In this document: positions 61,049 to 64,000 of the stretch, piece by piece
How positions within the stretch are numbered: position 1 is the stretch's first letter
How the letters are laid out: each line of letters begins with the position of its first letter
NCBI RefSeq assembly: GCF_900128945.1
Contig: NZ_FQUD01000003.1
Coordinates: forward strand, 682,001-746,000
Source: Chryseobacterium sp. OV279
GTDB lineage: Bacteria > Bacteroidota > Bacteroidia > Flavobacteriales > Weeksellaceae
Direction: 5' to 3'
Length of the DNA stretch: 64,000 nucleotides
Notes under the pieces: generated by a model
What the model was told of the DNA's origin: nothing
Database searches by the model: none
The model's input: the letters and a program-made list of their open reading frames with translations, nothing else
Made by a program: the position numbers and the translations under genes

Positions 61049-61591
61049 TTATAAATTCATAGACTCCCACTTGCTTTTGGTAATTTCATAAATGAAATTG
61101 ATCTGGGGACTTTCTCCAAAATAAGCTATTTCCTGCTCTGCTGTTTTCTCCCCGCCAATGCGGCCTACCGCTATCTGAGAGCGTATATTATGGGCACCTA
61201 CATGAAATCCCACTTTGGAAACAAATTGTAAAATATAATTCATCATCAGCGATTTCACCGAAGGATTAATTCCTGTTCCCCAATAATCTGTTGTGAAAAA
61301 AGTATAACCGATGAATATAATGTCTTCCTCTTCATTATAATCGTAAAAACGGGTACTTCCGATCATTTTACCGGTCTCTTTATCTATCATTTTAAAAGCA
61401 CCTTTGCTTACCATCGCCCCTTCAAAGAACTTGTCGAATTCTTCTTTTTTCCAGCGGTTTTTCTGAGGATGCTGTTCCCATATTTTGGGATCGGAAGCTA
61501 AGGCGTACAGTATTTCGAAATCTTCTTTCTCCAATGGCTGAAGACGTACTTTTTCATTTTCTAAAATGGGTTGAATATTAAAATTCATCAT
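61049..61591 (-). CDS. GNAT N-acetyltransferase (RimJ/RimL type)
   Basis: The 180-residue protein has the RimL-like GNAT layout: VRLQPLEKEDFEILYALASD, GKMIGSTRFYDYNEEEDIIF, IGYTFFTTDYWGTGINPSVK (acetyl-CoA P-loop, unusual without QRxGxG), then MMNYILQFVSKVGFHVGA. VGRIGGEKTAEQ appears near the end. It should acetylate a protein N-terminus or a small amine. It lies downstream of the second MocR regulator, which may control it. Confidence 0.87.
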   Translation of the reverse strand: MMNFNIQPILENEKVRLQPLEKEDFEILYALASDPKIWEQHPQKNRWKKEEFDKFFEGAMVSKGAFKMIDKETGKMIGSTRFYDYNEEEDIIFIGYTFFTTDYWGTGINPSVKSLMMNYILQFVSKVGFHVGAHNIRSQIAVGRIGGEKTAEQEIAYFGESPQINFIYEITKSKWESMNL

Positions 61592-61684
61592 ATAAATTTT
61601 ATGGGTTTAACGGGTACAAAATTAAACCTGTAATGGTTACCACAAACAGTCCATTATAAATAAAACCGATAGACCAATTTTATT

Positions 61685-63160
61685 TTACAAGACTTCCTTC
61701 AAAATAGCCACACTCTTTTCCAGTTCTTCAAGAGAAGGTGATGCAAACCCCAGTCTTAAGGCATTTTCATCAAACTGAGGATACCGGTGTGCTTTTCCGT
61801 CCGAAACGTACAATCCTTTTGCCAGAGCTTTTTTAGCTAATTTTTCAAGGTCAACTGACCTGTCAAACTTTGTCCAGACAGACATTCCTCCGGCGGGTAC
61901 TGTAAATTCAACAACATCTTTCAGCACATCGTTCAATTGCTGGCAGAAAAAATTTCTTCTTTCTTCGTAGACCACCAAAGTTTTTCTGAGGTATCGCTGT
62001 ATTGTTCCGTCATTCAGAATCTCACCCATTGCATTATCCAGAATATGATCTCCCTGACGGTCCAGCAGAAGGCGTATTTTAGAAAGGTATTCAATCACAT
62101 TTTCAGAAGCGACCAGATAGCCCATTCTGAAAGCAGGAGAAAGGGTTTTACTGAATGAACCGCAATAAATCACCATCCCGTTTTCGTCTGCACTGGCTAA
62201 TGGCAGCAAGGGACGATGACTGTAATGAAAATCGAAATCGTAATCATCTTCAAAAATGATGAACTGATATTCTTTTGCCAGTCTCAGCAGCTCAAGTCTT
62301 CTGTCGATCCGGAGCGGAACCGTAGTCGGAAAATGATGATGTGGTGTTACATAAACCATTCTCACCTGTTGTTTTTCGCAGATTTTTTTCAATTCATCTA
62401 TTACAAGACCGTGTTCATCTACAGGAATCATGATGTGATTGGCTTTAGCATGGGCAAAATTCGCTTCTGCCCTTCCCCATCCCGGATAACCGGAAACAAT
62501 AACGTCTCCTGGTTCTATCAATCCGCTGCAGACGGTGTTGAGGCCCATCAATGTACCCCGTACAGAAAGAATATTGTTTAACGTCGTTTTCAGTCCTCTG
62601 GTTTCATTCAGATATTTTGAAATGGCTTCTCTGTAATACACGGAGCCATCCGGATAGCTGTAGCTCCCGAATTTGTCATAAAGCCCGCTTCGGGTCAGCT
62701 GATTTCTGTAGGCACGGTATAATTCATGAAGCGGAGCTAGTGTAGGATCCGGAAATCCATCGTCCAGATGAAGTTTTGCTTTGACCGGAGAAAAGGTTAC
62801 AAGATAATCCTTTTGATCAATCTTAAATCCTCCCTGTTTTTGTGAAATAAACGGATGCGGTTCCTTAAGAGTTTCAGGTTTGTATTCTGGAAGATAGGAG
62901 GAGATAAATGTTCCCTTTCCTACAAAGCTTTCCAGCCAGCCCTGAGTCTGTAATTCATCATAAGCCTTGGAAACGGTAATCCTGTTGATTGCTAATATGT
63001 CAGCTAGTTGTCTTGAGCTGGGCAACTTCTGTCCGGACTGAATTTTTCCCGTCTTTATCAAGAAAAGAATACGATCGGCAAGCTGAAGAAAAACAGGCTT
63101 TTCTAAACTGCGGTTCAGTTCAAAATCATTCAGAATCTGCTTAAATATTGGACTATCCAT
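61685..63160 (-). CDS. MocR-type GntR regulator with aminotransferase-like domain, second copy
   Basis: This 491-residue protein has a GntR helix-turn-helix (LPSSRQLADILAINRITVSK, AYDELQTQGWLESF) and an aminotransferase-like domain. K338 (GSFSKTLSPAFRMGY) is the PLP lysine, and FEDDYDFDFHYSH is near identical to the paralogue at 11451. PHHHFPTTV and PVDEHG are also shared, so the two come from one duplication or a common subfamily. It precedes a GNAT gene on the same strand. Target genes are unknown. Confidence 0.88.
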   Translation of the reverse strand: MDSPIFKQILNDFELNRSLEKPVFLQLADRILFLIKTGKIQSGQKLPSSRQLADILAINRITVSKAYDELQTQGWLESFVGKGTFISSYLPEYKPETLKEPHPFISQKQGGFKIDQKDYLVTFSPVKAKLHLDDGFPDPTLAPLHELYRAYRNQLTRSGLYDKFGSYSYPDGSVYYREAISKYLNETRGLKTTLNNILSVRGTLMGLNTVCSGLIEPGDVIVSGYPGWGRAEANFAHAKANHIMIPVDEHGLVIDELKKICEKQQVRMVYVTPHHHFPTTVPLRIDRRLELLRLAKEYQFIIFEDDYDFDFHYSHRPLLPLASADENGMVIYCGSFSKTLSPAFRMGYLVASENVIEYLSKIRLLLDRQGDHILDNAMGEILNDGTIQRYLRKTLVVYEERRNFFCQQLNDVLKDVVEFTVPAGGMSVWTKFDRSVDLEKLAKKALAKGLYVSDGKAHRYPQFDENALRLGFASPSLEELEKSVAILKEVL

Positions 63161-63233
63161 TTTACATATATTGAATCATAAATATAAACCAATATTGATG
63201 GAATATTTTCATTAACCCATAAAAAATCTCTAA

Positions 63234-63262
63234 ATAAAAAAGAGCGGTACAACGACCGCTCT
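63234..63262 (-). terminator. terminator hairpin, minus strand
   Basis: AGAGCGGT (63241-63248) pairs with ACCGCTCT (63255-63262), with a T-run on the minus strand. The nearest minus-strand gene upstream ends at 63561, about 300 bases away. Confidence 0.75.
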
Positions 63263-63315
63263 GTGATGATATAAATTTTATAAAATATCAGGCTATTACT
63301 AATAAAGGCGACCTA

Positions 63316-63466
63316 GGAAACTTTAGCGTTAAGAAAATGAATTCTATGAACGTTAAGAAAACTCTTATGTCTGAGTGCGGGACAAAAATAGAATCTTAAC
63401 ATAGATTGTTGCCGCACGAGTTTTAGAGTTTTTAGAGAGTAGATTTCATTTTTAGCGAAAGTTTCC
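63316..63466. repeat. long imperfect inverted-repeat element
   Basis: GGAAACTTTAGCG...AAAATGAA (63316-63341) pairs with TTCATTTTTAGCGAAAGTTTCC-like sequence (63444-63466). Inner arms GAGTGCGG and CCGCACGAG pair near the centre. The stretch 63161-63560 has no gene. Confidence 0.65.
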
Positions 63467-63560
63467 AGTCTTGAACTTTTGGTTCATTTTGCTTCAAGGC
63501 AAAAGAACATATTCAATTAAAGAATAATTATGGAATTTTATATTCAAGTTGATTATCCTT

Positions 63561-64000
63561 TTATTTTTTCTGATTAAAATATTTCCCAATAAACTCCTCC
63601 AGCTCCTTCCCATGAAGGTTTTTAGCCATAATCTTCCCCTCTCCATCAATAATAACATTAAAAGGAAGTTCCTCAATATTGTATGCTTTAGCTACCGGGC
63701 TTTTCCAGAATTTCAGATCACTCACCTGAATCCAGCTGATCCCGAAACGGTCAATCGCTTTTTGCCAGCTCTCTTTATTTTTATCTAAAGAAACACCCAG
63801 TATTTCAAATTCTTGCCCTTTAACCTGATCAGAAAAAGTATTATATAAAGTTTTAAGTTCCGGCTGCTCACCAACACACGGTGCACACCAGGTCGCCCAG
63901 AAATCAATCAGGACCACTTTTCCCTTTAATGATGAAAGAGAAAATGAGCTGTCGTCCGGTTTTGATAAGGTAATTTCAGGAGCCTGTTCTCCAACCTCGA
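63561..64000 (-). CDS. TlpA-type thiol-disulfide oxidoreductase, N-terminus beyond window
   Basis: The open frame runs from the window edge (phase at 63998) to the stop at 63561. It begins EVGEQAPEITLSKPD, followed by SLSSLKGKVVLIDFWATWCA and PC, the WCxPC redox site of TlpA/ResA thioredoxins. LPFNVIIDGEGKI holds the cis-proline. In Bacteroidota these proteins are exported and keep periplasmic thiols reduced or reduce haem-handling proteins. The signal and any N-terminal extra domain lie outside. The frame clearly continues upstream of the GTG at 63917. Confidence 0.9.
   Translation of the reverse strand, partial: EVGEQAPEITLSKPDDSSFSLSSLKGKVVLIDFWATWCAPCVGEQPELKTLYNTFSDQVKGQEFEILGVSLDKNKESWQKAIDRFGISWIQVSDLKFWKSPVAKAYNIEELPFNVIIDGEGKIMAKNLHGKELEEFIGKYFNQKK

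Noticed and set aside
63549-63788. Plus-strand ORF opposite the TlpA gene
   Set aside because: The minus strand carries WCAPC and the cis-proline region without interruption to the window edge.

Overview
The window looks like a chromosomal segment of a flavobacterium, most probably Chryseobacterium or a close Weeksellaceae relative. The reasons are AT-rich DNA, start codons without clear Shine-Dalgarno sites, promoters that fit the Bacteroidota pattern TTG-N19/20-TAnnTTTG, a type IX secretion C-terminal domain, a TssN protein (specific to Bacteroidota type VI secretion), RND-TolC fusion proteins and many short secreted or lipoprotein genes ending in SAQ or C signals. There are no rRNA or tRNA genes, no CRISPR array, no insertion sequence and no phage.

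Layout. 0-7 kb: tail of a Crp/Fnr regulator, a siderophore-interacting-type reductase, then a heavy-metal efflux operon (small exported protein, CusA/CzcA pump fused to its TolC-like channel, lipoprotein adaptor). 7-14.4 kb: AsmA-like protein, PEGA-type lipoprotein, methionine aminopeptidase, and a DoxX / AhpD-like / MocR-regulator cluster. 14.7-25.9 kb: an accessory stretch of poorly known exported proteins. It holds a glycine-zipper bacteriocin-like peptide with a double-glycine-style leader, a T9SS-secreted BspA-like repeat protein, a fragment of a quinone oxidoreductase gene, a small ORF behind its own promoter, and two acidic proteins that may be immunity-like. 26-32 kb: a broken EamA transporter gene preceded by a possible leader peptide, an AraC regulator, and an ArsR-led stress cluster (AHSA1, YdeI-like, DoxX, DUF4256) with a clear promoter and duplicated operator. 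33-37 kb: lipoprotein, threonine aldolase, divergent DtxR/MntR-type regulator, class V aminotransferase.

37-47 kb: an isolated tssG-tssN-tssK operon of a Bacteroidota-type type VI secretion system, an S1/P1 nuclease, a lipoprotein with a JAMM-like motif, an aldo/keto reductase and a 601-residue protein that resembles nitronate monooxygenase barrels. 47-57 kb: DeoR regulator with MFS transporter, VOC protein, a DNA-repair-rich stretch (XRE-S24 regulator with AlkB, exonuclease III, 3-methyladenine glycosylase), a ferritin-like YciF protein with a lysine-rich tail, alkaline phosphatase, and MerC behind a possible metal-responsive operator. 57-64 kb: Nudix hydrolase, AraC regulator divergent from a polysaccharide deacetylase lipoprotein, DoxX, a small membrane protein, GNAT, a second MocR regulator and the start-truncated TlpA-type thioredoxin.

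The most striking non-genic feature is the density of small inverted-repeat elements between genes. At least six families can be told apart by eye, several with two or more copies, and one pair shows base-pair-preserving changes. Functional claims come from motif reading and family knowledge; no database search was possible.
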